Source: JBEKIK01 sp963838495 (GTDB lineage: Bacteria > Planctomycetota > Planctomycetia > Pirellulales > Thermoguttaceae). From it: a stretch of 64,000 nt of DNA. The stretch covers positions 1,736,001 through 1,800,000 of the forward strand of contig CAWIRC010000001.1 in the NCBI GenBank assembly GCA_963838495.1, read 5' to 3'. A program made the position numbers and the translations under genes. Of this stretch, positions 16,888 to 28,764 are shown piece by piece. Below the pieces are notes generated by a model, which was not told the DNA's origin, made no database searches, and saw only the letters and a program-made list of their open reading frames with translations. The stretch's first letter is position 1; the number at the start of each line of letters is the position of its first letter.

Positions 16888-18127
16888 GTGGAATTCGCCA
16901 ATCACACCCTACCGAACGGCCTGGAAATCGTGGCCGAGTGCGACGCCGACGCCCATTCCTCGGCCTTCGGCTTCTTCGTCAAGACCGGCGCCCGCGACGA
17001 AACCGACGCCGTCTCGGGCGTGAGCCATTTCCTCGAACACATGATGTTCAAGGGCACGCCCACCCGCTCGGCCGACGACGTGAACCGCCAGTTCGACGAG
17101 ATCGGCGCTCGATTACAACGCCTTCACCAACGAGGAAAACACGGTCTTTCACGCGGCGGTCTTGCCCGAATATCAGCACAACGCCGTGGCCCTTCTGGCC
17201 GACATTCTCCGCCCCTCGCTCCGCGAAGACGATTTCAACACCGAGAAAAGGGTAATCCTCGAAGAGATCAAGATGTACGAGGACCAGCCGCCGTTCGGGG
17301 CCGACGAAAAATGCCGCGCCGCCTTTTTCGGCCGCCACCCCCTGGGTCGAAGTGTGCTGGGAACTATCCAGAGCATCTCCGATCTTACCGCCTCGGCCAT
17401 GCGCGATTATTTCAACGCCCGTTACAGCCCGGGGAACGTCGTGCTGGCGGCGGCCGGGCGGATCGATTTCGCCGCACTCGTCGATACCGCCTCGCAATCC
17501 TGCGGCCATTGGCGGCCGGTTGCGGCCCTTCGCGATCTGCACCCGGCAAGCCCGCAATTCGATTTCAAAGTGCTGCCCAAAGAAACCGCCACGCAACAAT
17601 ATGTGATCGAGCTCTCTCCCGGCCCGGCAGCCGAAGACGCCGACCGCTACGCCGCCAAGCTCCTGGCCACCATCCTCGGCGACGATAGCGGCAGCCGCCT
17701 GTATTGGGAACTGGTCGATCCCGGCCTGGCCGAACAAGTCAGCCTAAGCCACTGCGAATACCTCCGCGCCGGGCTGATGATCACCTACATGAGTTGCGAA
17801 CCGCATTGCACGGCCGACAACCTGCAAAGTATCTTGAAGGTCTACCGGCTCGCCGAAACCGAGGGCCTTACCGACGCCGAACTATCCCAGGCCAAAAACA
17901 AAATCCGCTCCCGGTTGGTTCTCTCCTCCGAGCGCCCCCGTGGCCGGCTGTTCGCCCTGGGCAGCGAATGGGTCTACCGCCGCCAATACAAAACCATCGG
18001 CGAGGAACTGGACATAATCGCCGGCATTACCTTGGAGCAAATCCACGCCGTGTTGAAAAAATACCCCCTTTCCCGCTCCGCCACCCTCACGATCGGCCCG
18101 CTGGAAAAACTCCCGCCGCCGGGTTGA
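16888..18127 (+). CDS. M16 zinc metallopeptidase, active subunit (one frame break)
   Basis: The start is taken as the GTG at 16888 (VEFANHTLPNGLEIVAE); upstream in-frame codons translate intergenic repeats. The zinc-binding motif SHFLEHMMFKGT is present, followed after restoration by DYNAFTNEENTVFHAAVLPE with the downstream zinc ligand region VILEEIKMYEDQP. One extra base near 17107 (at GCGC) must be removed. The C-terminal half has QQYVIELSPGP, GDDSGSRLYWELVD and SSERPRGRLFALGSEW, as in processing-peptidase-like M16B proteins. Length is about 413 residues. It probably forms a heterodimer with the preceding HxxEH-less protein and degrades or processes peptides; no signal peptide is evident. 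Confidence 0.88.
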
Positions 18128-18317
18128 ATACATCTTATCATGCCGCCTTAGTTCGCGACCAATGCCTTTCAGGGCAATCTAGGCGGATATGACGCTTATT
18201 ATTTTTAAACTGCTTATGTTCAATCTTGGTATCTGTGCATCTCGGGCGTGATTCTGGTATACTTCCTGTATCCAATTGTTGACCTTAGAATCCATTACAA
18301 GTTCAGAGATAGTCGCC

Positions 18318-19610
18318 ATGGATGCCATCTTATATATTTTCATGCTCCTTCTTGGCCTCGCTTTGGGGGCGGTCGCGGTTTGGCTGATCCTTCGCGCGCA
18401 GATCGCGGTTCTAAACGCCAGGGGTAGTCAGATGGAAACCGCTCTTGTGGACGAGCGCCGCCAGGCGCAGGAAAAAATCGACTTTCTCAACGACGCCCAG
18501 AAAAAGCTCTCCGATACGTTCAAGGCCCTGGCAGCGGACACGTTGCAGAACAGCAACAAATCGTTCCTCGAGCTGGCCGAAAAAGAATTGAAAATATTTC
18601 ACGAGGCGGCAAAAGGCGACCTCGAGAAACGCCAAACCGCCATCGACGAACTCGTCAAACCGGTCAAAGAATCGCTGGTCAAGGTCGATGCGAAATTGCA
18701 GGAAATCGAAAAGGCCCGGCTGGAAGCATATTCCGGACTGACCGAGCAGGTAAAATCCATGCGCGAAACACAAGACCTGCTCCGTAGCGAGACATCGAAC
18801 CTGGTCCAGGCCCTGCGCGGCCCGAGGTCCGCGGGCGCTGGGGCGAAATCCAGTTGCGCCGCGTGGTTGAAATGGCCGGAATGCTGGAACACTGCGACTT
18901 CATCGAGCAGCAAAGCATCAATACCGAGGAAGGCCGGCTGCGTCCCGATCTTGTTGTCCGCCTGCCCGGCGATCGGACCATCGTGGTCGACGCCAAGACT
19001 CCGCTTGACGCCTACCTCTCGGCCATCGAGGCCCCGGACGAGGAAACGCGAAACGCCAAGCTCAAGGATCACGCCCGGCAGATCCGCAACCACGTGCAAA
19101 TGCTGGGAAAGAAAAAATATTTCGAGCAATTCGAGCATTGCCCCGATTTCGTCGTGCTTTTCATCCCGGGCGAAATCTTTTATACCGCCGCCCTGCAGCA
19201 GGATCCTGAACTGATCGAGGCCAGCGTGGGCGAAAGGGTCTTGATCACCAGCCCCACCTCGCTCATCGCCTTGTTGCGGGCAGTGTCCTATGGCTGGCGC
19301 CAGGAAAAACTGGCCGAGAACGCCCGCGAAATCAGCGACCTGGGCCGCAACCTTTACGATTGCCTGGCAAAACTGACCGAGCATTTCGCCAAGATCGGCC
19401 AGCGCCTCGACCAGGCCGTCAGCGCCTACAACCAGACTTTGTCATCGCTGGAAAACCGCGTCCTGCCCGGGGCGAGAAAGTTCAAGGAACTCGGCGCAAG
19501 CACGGCCGACGACATAGATCGGCTCCAGCCCGTTCAACAATCCCGTCCGCCAAATTCAAGCCCCGGAGTTGCTCTTATCAAACGACCGGGACGATGAATC
19601 GGCCGCCTGA
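18318..19610 (+). CDS. rmuC: DNA recombination protein RmuC homologue (two frame breaks)
   Basis: It starts MDAILYIFMLLLGLALGAVA, a membrane anchor, and continues with a long coiled coil (about residues 30-165) and then the RmuC nuclease-like core GRWGEIQLRRVVEMAGMLEH, RPDLVVRLPGDRTIVVDAK and PDFVVLFIPGE. RmuC limits inversions at short inverted repeats in E. coli, which is notable in a genome so full of palindromes. One base is missing near 18815 (GCGC) and one extra C is present near 19543; correcting both gives a C-terminus ending NDRDDESAA and the stop at 19608-19610. About 430 residues. Confidence 0.9.
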
Positions 19611-19874
19611 TATTCGCGGCTGTATGACATGGGCATCATGCCCGTGCCCATTCTACAACCAAGCCCACGGGCTGCAACCCGTGGGCTTAGCGGCATTCAT
19701 TGCCTGAGATTCCATACTCCGCAATCACCGCTTACACTGTGCGCGCTCCGCTTGTTACAACCTCGTTACGTTTGCACCTCCTGATTTCGGATAAAATCAT
19801 CTTTGTCAGAAGTCGTCACGCCCCGGAGCATGTTCCGGGGGCATCCGCCAAAATACGTCACAAGGAGAAATCGT
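19611..19874. repeat. hairpins between rmuC and the SIMPL gene
   Basis: ATGGGCATCATGCCCGT (19627-19643), AGCCCACGGGCTGCAACCCG plus TGGGCTT (19663-19689) and CCCCGGAGCATGTTCCGGGG (19822-19841) are the main palindromes. The second is terminator-like for rmuC. The ribosome site AAGGAGAA of the next gene is at 19862-19869. Confidence 0.6.
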
Positions 19875-20636
19875 ATGAGATTAACCATGTTGGTTCTGTT
19901 CTGTGCGGCCTTAACGGCCCAAATCGCCCGCGCTCAGAATGTCTATTCATTTGACGACCGCTCGAAAATCACCGTCAGCGGCGAGGCCGTGGTATACGTA
20001 AAACCAGATAAGATCGTGATCACCCTGGGCATCGAAACATGGGATCGCGACATCGTCGCGGCCAAACAGAAAAACAACGATATCCTGAAAAAGGCCATAA
20101 AGGCCTTAAAGGATTGCGGAGTTGAGGAAAAGGATATCCAAACCGATTATCTGTCAATTGATCCCCACTGGAAAGACAATTACGAGAAAAATGAGTTTAT
20201 CGGCTATTTTGTCCGTAATACATTCGTTGTAACCCTGAACGACACCAAGCAAATTGAAGACTTGATCACCCATGTCTTGCAAGCGGGTGTGACGAATATA
20301 CATGGAGTTGATTTTCAAACCACGGATTTTAAAAAATATCGCCAGCAAGCCAGAGAACTCGCCCTTAGAGCCGCCAAAGAAAAAGCCGATTCAATGGCCG
20401 CCGTCCTGGGTCAATCCGTCGGTCTCCCGCTCCAAATCAATGAAAATCCAACCGGCTCCGGAGGTCTTTACTATTCAAGTTGGTGGGGATGGGGTTGGGG
20501 ATCAAGGGGCGGCGGCATGAATCAAAACGTCATACAAGACATGTCCGGCAACAGAAGTGAAATCTCCGACACCATTGCATTGGGAAAAATATCAATTCGG
20601 GCGAATGTAAACGTCACCTTTAAATTGAAAGATTGA
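19875..20636 (+). CDS. secreted SIMPL-domain protein (DUF541)
   Basis: The 253-residue protein starts MRLTMLVLFCAALTAQIARA, a signal peptide likely cleaved at ARA-QN. The mature part has the SIMPL/DUF541 pattern: ITVSGEAVVYVKPDKIVITL, a repeating beta-alpha-beta body with LKKAIKALKDCGVEEKDIQT and YFVRNTFVVTLND, and the closing ALGKISIRANVNVTFKLK. Family members (YggE, BP26) are periplasmic or outer-membrane oligomers linked to stress; the biochemical role is unclear. The ATG at 19875 is set by AAGGAGAA and the signal peptide. A Gly/Trp-rich insertion (WWGWGWGSRGGG) near residue 205 is unusual. It heads an envelope-protein block. Confidence 0.88.
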   Translation: MRLTMLVLFCAALTAQIARAQNVYSFDDRSKITVSGEAVVYVKPDKIVITLGIETWDRDIVAAKQKNNDILKKAIKALKDCGVEEKDIQTDYLSIDPHWKDNYEKNEFIGYFVRNTFVVTLNDTKQIEDLITHVLQAGVTNIHGVDFQTTDFKKYRQQARELALRAAKEKADSMAAVLGQSVGLPLQINENPTGSGGLYYSSWWGWGWGSRGGGMNQNVIQDMSGNRSEISDTIALGKISIRANVNVTFKLKD

Positions 20637-20728
20637 TTGCAATTATGGAACTTTTTCCAAGCATTCAACATCTAAGTTCCACCCTGACACTATCAATACG
20701 TAATTTAAAGCCATCCAGGAGCGGAAAA

Positions 20729-23700
20729 ATGCCGAAATTTAAAACAATTTTTACAATGGGCTGGTTATTATTGACAGCCGTATCCCTGGCCCGCGCCCAG
20801 GCCGACGCCCAAAAGGCCTATCAAGACGCCAAAACCGCCTATCAGGCCGGCAATTTCGCCGACGCCCGCGACCTGGCCCAAAAGGCCGCCCAAACCGATC
20901 CGAAAAATCCCGAGGTCTTTCTGCTCCTCGGGCAGGCCGAATATCAACTCGGCCGGGTCGACGAGGCAGTCGCCGCCTGGAAGCAAACCCTGGCCCTCGC
21001 ACCAAAGGAACCGTTTGCCGCCCGCATGTTGGAAGTCCTGCAAGCCCAGCGCGCCGGCGTCAACGTCCGCATCGCCTTTATCCAAATGCTGATTGCCGAA
21101 AAACTCTTCCAGCCCGCCGCCCAAGAGGCCAAAAAAATCCTTGCCGACAAGGCGATATCCAATCTTCAACGGTCAAAACTCCTGCTCTTGCAGGCCGAGT
21201 CGGCCATCGGCCTGGGTAAATCCGCCGACGCGGAAAAAATCATCGCCGAAACACAGGCTTTATATTCGAAACAGGCCGATCCTTTGCAAATATCCTTGCT
21301 CTTAGCCCGGGCAAAAATCCTCATCGGCGGCCACGAAGCAGGCGAGGGAATAACCTTGTTGAAAAAACTCGTGGCCGAAAATCCCGCGCCCCAGCGGCGA
21401 TATCCGCCCAGTATGAACTCCTGCTTCACAATCTGAAGCCGGAAGTCACCGTCGAAAAGTTGGAGCAATTGGCCAAGTGGGTCGGCGAAAATCCCAAACA
21501 GGACAAGACAAACGACGCGCGGCAGACGCTGGCCGAATTCTATTTAAAACTATACAAGCAGGAAAAATGGGATCAGCCCGCCACACCCACTTCGCCCGAT
21601 TGGTGGCGGACGCGGGCGGCATTAAGCCGCCTTGTTGCATTCGAATTAATTCAGCCCGACAACCCTTCATGGTCAAAGTTACTGCGGCATCACGCGAAAT
21701 TGTTGTCGGCTTACGCGAAATATCAGTTCGACAGGAACCTAACTTTTGGTTTAGCCGCGGATAACGACAAAATATCGGACATACAAAAAGATTTCATGGA
21801 AACATTGCACAAGTTCGTCGCCTTTGATGCAACTAATGCCCCGGCCGCGAGTTCCTTATTGCAGCAACATCTCGCCCCTTGGATGGAACATCATGAGTGG
21901 GCCGTTGTCGATCGGATGTATGAAGAATTGGCCGGATTTTCGCCCCCGGACGAGCGCCGCCGCACCGAAACGGCCCTGGCCAAAATCTGGCGCAGAGGGC
22001 GTTCGACGAGCACGATCGCTTGCTAAAGGCCGGGCTGAGCGTCCCCCAAAACCTCGATCCGCTCCATGAAAAGGCCCTCAAGCGGCTTTACGAGTTGCAG
22101 GCCGGCCTTGATCCGCAATCGCCGGAACTGAAGGAGATCCGCGACGTTTCCGCGTCGATCATCATCCATTATTCCAAACTCCTCGAATACAACGAGACAG
22201 CCAGGGCCGCCATCGCGGTGAAGGCGGAAAAACCCGTTCCAGCCGCCGACGAGTTCGCCGCCTTCCAGATGGCCCGCCTCCAGGCTGACCTGGCTGATCG
22301 CCAATTCGCACGACTCATTACGCAATACGGAGCGGCCGAAAAAATCGCCATCACGCCGGAATACACAAACGCCATGGCCGTATGCATGAAATTCATCTCC
22401 GACTACCAGACAAGTCCATTAGTCCCCCAGGCGGTTGAACGGATTTTCGCCATAGGCCAGGTGTTCGAGCGCCATCAGGCCCATGCGGTAGCTGCCGAAG
22501 TGTACGCCGATTTCGCCAAGTTCGCCGCCGGCGAAAATGTACTTTCTCAAACAATCGACAATGCGCCTTCAACAGTCCAGCGCCCGAATTCGCCCGAGCC
22601 GCGGCCCTGGACTCCCACGCCCGAAATCTGCTGCAAAAAACCATGTCCCAGCGCAAAGACAAGTCCGCCGCACCGGAAAAAATAAGCCCGGAATTCTCCG
22701 CCGCCATCGCCGCTTATAAAGATTTCATCGGCAAACATGGTGAGTGCCTTTTGGCCGGCCAGGCAATCGCCAAAATCATGGCCGTGGGGGTGGAATACGC
22801 AAAACTCGACGCCTGGGATGCGGCCGAAAGCGTATACGCCGACATCATCGACGCAAAACTTGGCGTCCACCGTCCTGAACGTCTGCAATTCGCCCGTGGG
22901 CTTTGCCGATTGGGCCCGGCCATGCCCGACCATGCCCGCGAAATTCTCTCCGCTCTCTCGCTTATCGATAGAAGAGAATCGGGCGAAGCCTCGGGCGGCA
23001 TGTTGGCCTTCGGAACTGTAAACGGCAGGGGCGGTAAAGCCGATAAAGATCGTGCCGCAATCGATGACGGTAAAAATGACCATTTCTATTCGGCAAATCC
23101 TCTATCAACGCCCGCCATTGAGCTTTCGGATGTTGACAAGCCGGCGGCGATGAGCGGCGCGGAAGAAAAACGATCCGAAGCCCGGCGTGAGGCCCAACTA
23201 TTGGCCATGATACAAAATCAAGAGGCCAACCGGGCACGTCAGGTAGCGCAACTGCGCAAAATGAAATCCGCTTTGTTGCCAATCAGCCGGCCGCACCGCA
23301 GCAAAATCCTGCCCCGGCGCGTGGAATGCCAATTTCTCGCCAGCCCGCTCTTTCCGAACAGGAACTCGCCCGGCAAGAAAAAGCCATCGCCGCCGCCTAT
23401 GAAATCTTCCTATCCATCCGCAAGAACTATCCCCACACACCCACCGCCCGGCAAGCCCGGGCCGAGATCATGGTCATGGCCGGGCACTGGCGGGGATCGA
23501 GTCAATGGCTGAAAGCGGCCCAGTTAATTGCGCTATACATAAGCGATAATCCCGCCGACGAGCAACTCCCCCAACTGCGAATGGAGATTGCCCGCGACCG
23601 CCTTTCCTGGGCAGCCAAACCGCTGGATCGCAAGGCCACGCGCCAGGAACTGCTTGCCGAAACCGCATCCCGCTTTGCCGCCACCCGGGAAGAGTTCGCC

Positions 23701-25562
23701 AAAATCATCACCGACTTCCCCAAGGAACAAGGCGTGGTCGAGGATGCCCAGTGGAGCATCGCCACGAGCTATCTGAGCCAGGCCCGGGTCATCGATTCGG
23801 TCAGCCCCACGCTTGCCCGCGGCCAGTACGTCCGCACGGCCAAGGAATTGGCCCAAGTAGCGGAAAAATATCCCGCTCATCCGCGCATCGGTTCAATAGG
23901 CCAGATGCTTTGGGACATCGCCAACGAATTATCGGCCCGCGGTTACGATGAAGAGGCGATTGCCGTATGGCAGGAACTTCTCGGCTACGACCCGCTTTTG
24001 CCGCAGGCCCAAGAGTCGGCCATGCGAATCGCCCAGACATACCAGCATAAGCTCAATCGCCCCCTGCGCCGGCCGAAGTCTATCAGGAGTTGAATTTCAT
24101 TCGCGGCGGCAACGACCAGGGCCTACAAACCGCGGTCTTCCAGATCGGGAGCGAACTTAAAAACCAGCAGCGCTGGATCGAGGCCTTAAGCGTGCTGGAA
24201 ACCTTCGCCGACAGTTTTCCCCGCCATCCCCAGGCCGGTCAGGCCCTCAGCATGGCCGGCCAGATCCATCAGGCCAACGAGGCCTGGGCCGACGCCATCG
24301 CCGCCTATCGCCGCGTGATCGACGAGTTCCGCGAGGGCCAATGGGTCCAGGACGCCAAGTGGTCCATCGCCGAATGCACCATCAACCTTAGCCAGTGGCG
24401 CGAGGCAATGGAGGCCTACCGCTCGTTTGTCGCCGCCTATCCCGGCGACGCCAAAATTCCTGAGGCCAACCGCCGCATCGAAATCCTCAAGGACCTGGTC
24501 CGCTACCAGGCCCTGGTCGACGAAAAAGGCCAGCGCAAGGCCTTCGATGCCCAATTTCAAATCGCCAACATCGTGAAAACGCAGCTCAACAATCCGGTCA
24601 AGGCGATTATCGAATACCGCAAGGTCACGGCCAACTGGCCCGATAGTTACCTCGCCGCCGAGGCCCTTTACGCCGTGGGCGAGACATACCTGTCGCTGGG
24701 CGAGACCGGCAAGGCCCGCGAGGCCCTTTACAAAGTCGCACAAAAATATCCTGAAAGCCCGCTGGCCGACGACGCCCTGTACCTGGTCGGCAAGAGCTAC
24801 GAAGACGAGGCCGACAAGCTCGCCACGGTGACCCGCGAGCGGACGCTGGAAAAGGCCAAGGAAATCGCCCAGCGCAGCGCCTACGACGCCGTCCAACTGC
24901 AACGCCGCCTGCAACAAGACATCAACGAGAAGGCGGTAGCCTCCTTGAAATCGGCCGGCAAGAGCTTGTCCGCCGAACTGGAAGAAGCCAGAAATTCAAA
25001 TAATTATAAGCAGATTAATGCCGCCAACGTGGAGCTGTTCTCCCAAAAGGCCGAACAGCAGGTGGAATCGCTGACGGCCATCCAACTTGCCGACCGGCAG
25101 GACAAGATCAACGCCGCCTTGCGCAAGGCGGTCGAGGCCTATACCGCCGCCTCCAAGGTGCCCGGCGCGGACAAAGCCGGCGACGCACTGCTGCAAATGG
25201 CCACCATATACGACCTGCGCCTGAAAGACTCGAAGGCCGCGGTGGAGACATGGCTGGAAATCGTCCGCCAGTTCAGCGGAACCGGCGTGGCCGAGGACGC
25301 CAGTTGGAAAATCGCCCAATTCGACGAACGCCAGGGAAAATTCGCCGAAGCCATCGAGGCCTATCAGGCCTTCTTGCGCAACTATCGCCGCAGCCCCAAT
25401 GCCGGGCCGGCACAGTTCGCAACGGCCGAAAATTACGAACACCTCGGCCAATGGGTAAACGCCATGGACGCCTATACCAAGTACATCACCAGCTTCCCCG
25501 ACGGCCCCATGGTCAACAAGGCCAAGGAACAAATCAATTGGATTAAAACATATCGGCTGTAA
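20729..25562 (+). CDS. very large secreted TPR protein (five frame breaks)
   Basis: The start ATG 20729 has AGGAG nine bases upstream and encodes MPKFKTIFTMGWLLLTAVSL, a signal peptide ending near ARAQA. About 1610 residues of tetratricopeptide/BamD-YbgF-type helical repeats follow, e.g. AYQAGNFADARDLAQKAAQT near the N-terminus and ALYAVGETYLSLGETGKARE near the C-terminus. The frame changes five times (near 21387, 21991, 22564, 23255 and 24067), each explained by one missing base at a GCGC; the flanking protein stays TPR-like with no other stops. A periplasmic or outer-membrane scaffold is likely. It lies between a SIMPL protein and another TPR protein, and probably shares their transcript. 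Confidence 0.82.
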
Positions 25563-25713
25563 TTACCTCCGTCCCGTAGGGACTACTGACATCCGTCCCG
25601 TAGGGACGACCGACGTTAGCCCAGCGATTTATCGTTGGGGATAAATAATGCAAAAAATTTCCTCCCGTCCCGTAGGGACGGCTGAACTCAGGACAATATA
25701 AAGGAGATTACAA
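25563..25713. repeat. hairpin cluster GTCCCGTAGGGAC / CCCAGCGATTTATCG
   Basis: CGTCCCGTAGGGAC occurs at about 25569, 25592 and 25667, and AGCCCAGCGATTTATCGTTG at 25619-25638. These are the same units that make up the 329-bp tandem repeat at 12983-13707. AAGGAG at 25701-25706 is the ribosome site of the next gene. Confidence 0.8.
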
Positions 25714-27111
25714 ATGCGTTTTTTCATCGCTGCCTTGACAAGTATCGCCGTACTGGGCCTGGCCGCCGCCTTTTTGCCCGCCGACGAGCCAAAGCCCGGA
25801 AATCCTCCGACCGACTCAAAACCATCCGCCGCCGAGGAATTTTTCACGCAGGGCCGCAATGCCTTGTTCCAAGGCCAATACCAGAAGGCCGCCGATTTGC
25901 TTTCCAAGGCCGTCGACGCCGATAAAACCAAAACCGGTTACCGCCTGCATCTCGCCCGGGCGTACCGCTATGCCGGCAAAGAGGACGATGCCGTAACGCA
26001 GTTGGAGGAAATCCTCAAAACAACCCCCGACCACGTCGAGGCCGGCCAGACCCTGGGCGAAATCTATTCCGCCAAAAAACAATGGAAAGACGTGGCCCGC
26101 GTCATGGAGCCGATTTTGAAATATCGCCACGACTATCCCACCTATCACATGCTGGCCGAGGCCCAATACAACCTCGGCGATCAGGCCAAGGCGCGAAAAA
26201 ATTACGAGGAGGCGGTGAAACTCAATCCCCAAAGCGCGGAGGATCATTATCAACTCGGCAACATCTACCTGGCCGGAAATTCCTTCGCCCTGGCCGCCGA
26301 GTCATACCAATCGGCCCTGCGATTGGGCCTGGATACGCCCGTTTTGCACTACAAACTCGCCTCGGCGTATTTCAATCTGCGGAATTACTTCGGCTCGATC
26401 GGCGTGCAAACCGTCAAGTCGGGCAAAGCAGGCGCGATTTACGAGAAATGGTACCTTATCGAGCCCGTGCCCGGTGCAAAAGAAGCCTTCCGCTGTGCGC
26501 CCGAGGTCTCGGCCGTTTACCAGTTGGCCAAGGCCCTGGCCGACGGCATCGAAGACCGCCCCGATATCCGCGTGCTCATGGCCTCGATCTATCTCGGCGC
26601 CGGCCGCTGCGCCCAAGCCTACGATATGTTTGAAAAAATCGAATCCTCGGTGCCCAAGGACGATAAACCCTTGTTTTACTATTACTTCGCCCAGGCGGCC
26701 TTCGGCATAGGAAAATACGACCGCTACCTGGAACTCCTCGATGAGGCCATCAAGCTGAAACCCGAGGCTTACAAATCCACGCTCGTCAACGCCTACGTGC
26801 AAGTGGCCGACCAGTACAATCAGTCCGGCGACCTGGACCGCTACATCGAATTTCTCGCCCGCGCCGTGTCCGAAAGCCCGCAAACCGCCTCGTTGCACCT
26901 GAAATTGGGCAATGCCTATGAAGAGGCCCAGAAATTCCCCGAGGCCGTGGCACAATGGCGAATGGTGCTCGATCTGGAACAAGACCATCCCCAGCGCATG
27001 AAACTGCTCAACCTGATCGACAAGTATACCAGCGGTACAATGCTGACCGTCCCGCCGAAAAACGAGAAGATAAAAACCATGCCGAAAAAATTAGCCGGTA
27101 GTGTGATGTAA
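25714..27111 (+). CDS. secreted TPR protein
   Basis: The 465-residue product has an N-terminal signal sequence MRFFIAALTSIAVLGLAAAF and then at least eight TPR-like helix pairs, e.g. AEEFFTQGRNALFQGQYQKA at about residues 44-63 and SAEDHYQLGNIYLAGNSFAL in the middle. The frame is intact. TPR arrays bind peptides or partner proteins. Its place between the giant TPR protein and the BBP7 barrel gene (opposite strand) suggests an envelope assembly or scaffold role. I cannot assign a specific function. Confidence 0.85.
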   Translation: MRFFIAALTSIAVLGLAAAFLPADEPKPGNPPTDSKPSAAEEFFTQGRNALFQGQYQKAADLLSKAVDADKTKTGYRLHLARAYRYAGKEDDAVTQLEEILKTTPDHVEAGQTLGEIYSAKKQWKDVARVMEPILKYRHDYPTYHMLAEAQYNLGDQAKARKNYEEAVKLNPQSAEDHYQLGNIYLAGNSFALAAESYQSALRLGLDTPVLHYKLASAYFNLRNYFGSIGVQTVKSGKAGAIYEKWYLIEPVPGAKEAFRCAPEVSAVYQLAKALADGIEDRPDIRVLMASIYLGAGRCAQAYDMFEKIESSVPKDDKPLFYYYFAQAAFGIGKYDRYLELLDEAIKLKPEAYKSTLVNAYVQVADQYNQSGDLDRYIEFLARAVSESPQTASLHLKLGNAYEEAQKFPEAVAQWRMVLDLEQDHPQRMKLLNLIDKYTSGTMLTVPPKNEKIKTMPKKLAGSVM

Positions 27112-27212
27112 AACCGCGACGGGCACCATCGGGCACCGCGCGGGCACCATGCGAAGCATGGTCGGCCGTGGTCGGCATGGTCGGTTGGTCGGGCGCGCAC
27201 TCACACACGCCG
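27112..27212. repeat. GGGCACCATGC hairpins between convergent genes
   Basis: GGGCACCATGCGAAGCATGG (27142-27161) and nearby GGTCGGCATGGTCGGTTGG copies form overlapping hairpins right at the tail-to-tail junction of the TPR and BBP7 genes. It may act as a bidirectional terminator. The family is also found at 9888-9911, 11768-11791 and 35105-35130. Confidence 0.65.
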
Positions 27213-28360
27213 CTACCAATCGAATTCCAGCCCGATGTGCGGCCCGTGATACACCGCCCGGCCGATGGTGTCGATTTGCGGCGGCCCGTTGTTCAAAAGA
27301 ATGTCCGCCGATGGATTGAAATTGCGGGTGGCCAAGGCCAGATTGTTCACCCAGATGGCCTGGTAACCCATCTTGAGCATAGTGTGGCGGTTCCACTTCC
27401 ACACCAGTTCAACATCCAAGTCACCCACAAAAGCGGTGGCGTCGCGCTCGCGGTATTGGTCCACATCAATACCCGGATCGGTTATGGTTCCGGTCGTATG
27501 CTGCACCGCGCGATTGTCGCAAAGGACCCCCTTTATTCCCACATCGATCCAGCAACACGGATATACGAAAAAGTAAAACTCCCCTCCTATCTGCGGCCCG
27601 AACAGATCGTTTTTCGTCAGCGTGTCAAGATAAACCGACGATCCCGTGGGCGGAACCACGACCGGCACGTTCGAATGCGTAAAGTAATCGAATTGCTCGT
27701 TCACGATGATGTATCGAAAACCAAGGATGAGCTTCGCAGTCAGGCAATCGTGCGGCATGGGAACGGAGTAACGGAAATTCAATTCCACGCTTTGAAACTC
27801 TGAAAATTCTCGAATATTCACAAAATCGTTATAATCAAGGCCGATAACCGGCGGGTGCCCGAAATTCGTAAACGGTGAAAACATATATCCCGTGCCGCCG
27901 ATATTTGGGAGAATGGGGGTGGCGTCGCGACCGCGGCCGTGTCGTCCCAAGTGTCAATATAGAAATAGGTGGCATCGACCTGCCAACAGGACTCCCTGCA
28001 ACTGTGTCCCACTGTAACCCGCGTCCCTGGGCGATACGGCTCGGTTAAGGCATCCGTGGAAAGCACCACGTCGCCCAAGACGCCCAGGGTTTGCAGGGAC
28101 ACCGGATCTATCCGATCGCGCCTCAACCATATCGCATCGGCCTCGACATATAACGGACAATAAGGCGGCCTCATGCCCTCCAAATTCCCCAGGCACGGCA
28201 TAAACGGCGACATGTCCGACAAGTCGTCCGGCAATCCCGACGGCAATCCCGACGGCGGGATATTCTGAGCCGATACCAATCCGCCCAAAACTACCCACAC
28301 TAAGAAGGTCAAGCCCACAGCCCAATGATCAAATTCTTGCCTAAATAAGCTGCGCCGCAT
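27213..28360 (-). CDS. BBP7-type outer-membrane beta-barrel protein (one frame break)
   Basis: After an N-terminal signal region (HWAVGLTFLVWVVLGGLVSA near residue 12) the protein has PPYCPLYVEADAIWLRRD and alternating amphipathic strands such as QSVELNFRYSVP, AKLILGFRYIIVNE and HTMLKMGYQAIWVNNLAL. It ends VYHGPHIGLEFDW, with a terminal aromatic residue as in outer-membrane barrels. This is the pattern of planctomycete BBP7 (beta-barrel porin 7) proteins. The frame breaks once near 27925; one missing base there joins WDDTAAVAT to PILPNIGGTGYMFSPF. Length is about 380 residues. A surface porin or structural role is inferred. Confidence 0.75.
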
Positions 28361-28764
28361 AAATCCCCTCTAAATATGTAGCAGGCACAATCCCTACGCC
28401 GTTTCTTAATCTATCAGGCGCATTCCATGGGCCGTTTGCATACCACTGCCCAACCTAAAACGTCCCTATCGCTTTTCGGCTCGTTAGTTTCCTTATAAAT
28501 AATATATTCAGAAGGATTATTATATATTGTGCAGTTTTCCCATATTAATACCTTGGCAGCATTAGAGAAAGTGAAACAGCCGTTTAGCCCGGGAGCCTGC
28601 AACCAGTGCTTTTACTTTGACCGCGAGAAGCGTAGGGTGCGTGAAACGCATCGGTCAAATAAAGATCGTGGTGCATTTCATGCACCCTACGAAAATAAAC
28701 CGGGCAACGAATTGCCCGGCCCTCGCCTGCCCACCGCCCACTATCCACTTACTACTAACCACTA
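28361..28764. other. 404-bp gap with hairpins
   Basis: No gene is seen. CGTAGGGTGCGTGAAACGCA (28631-28650) and GGTGCATTTCATGCACCCTA plus CG (28669-28690) pair with each other and internally. GGGCAACGAATTGCCCGG (28703-28720) is another palindrome. Decayed copies of the GGCACACTCCGTGTGCC family appear near 28383 and 28410. The last 40 bases reiterate CCACT words. Confidence 0.6.

Noticed and set aside
20729..24100. Programmed ribosomal frameshifting in the giant TPR gene
   Set aside because: Five shifts in one direction without slippery heptamers or pseudoknots, and similar breaks in unrelated genes, fit missing bases better.
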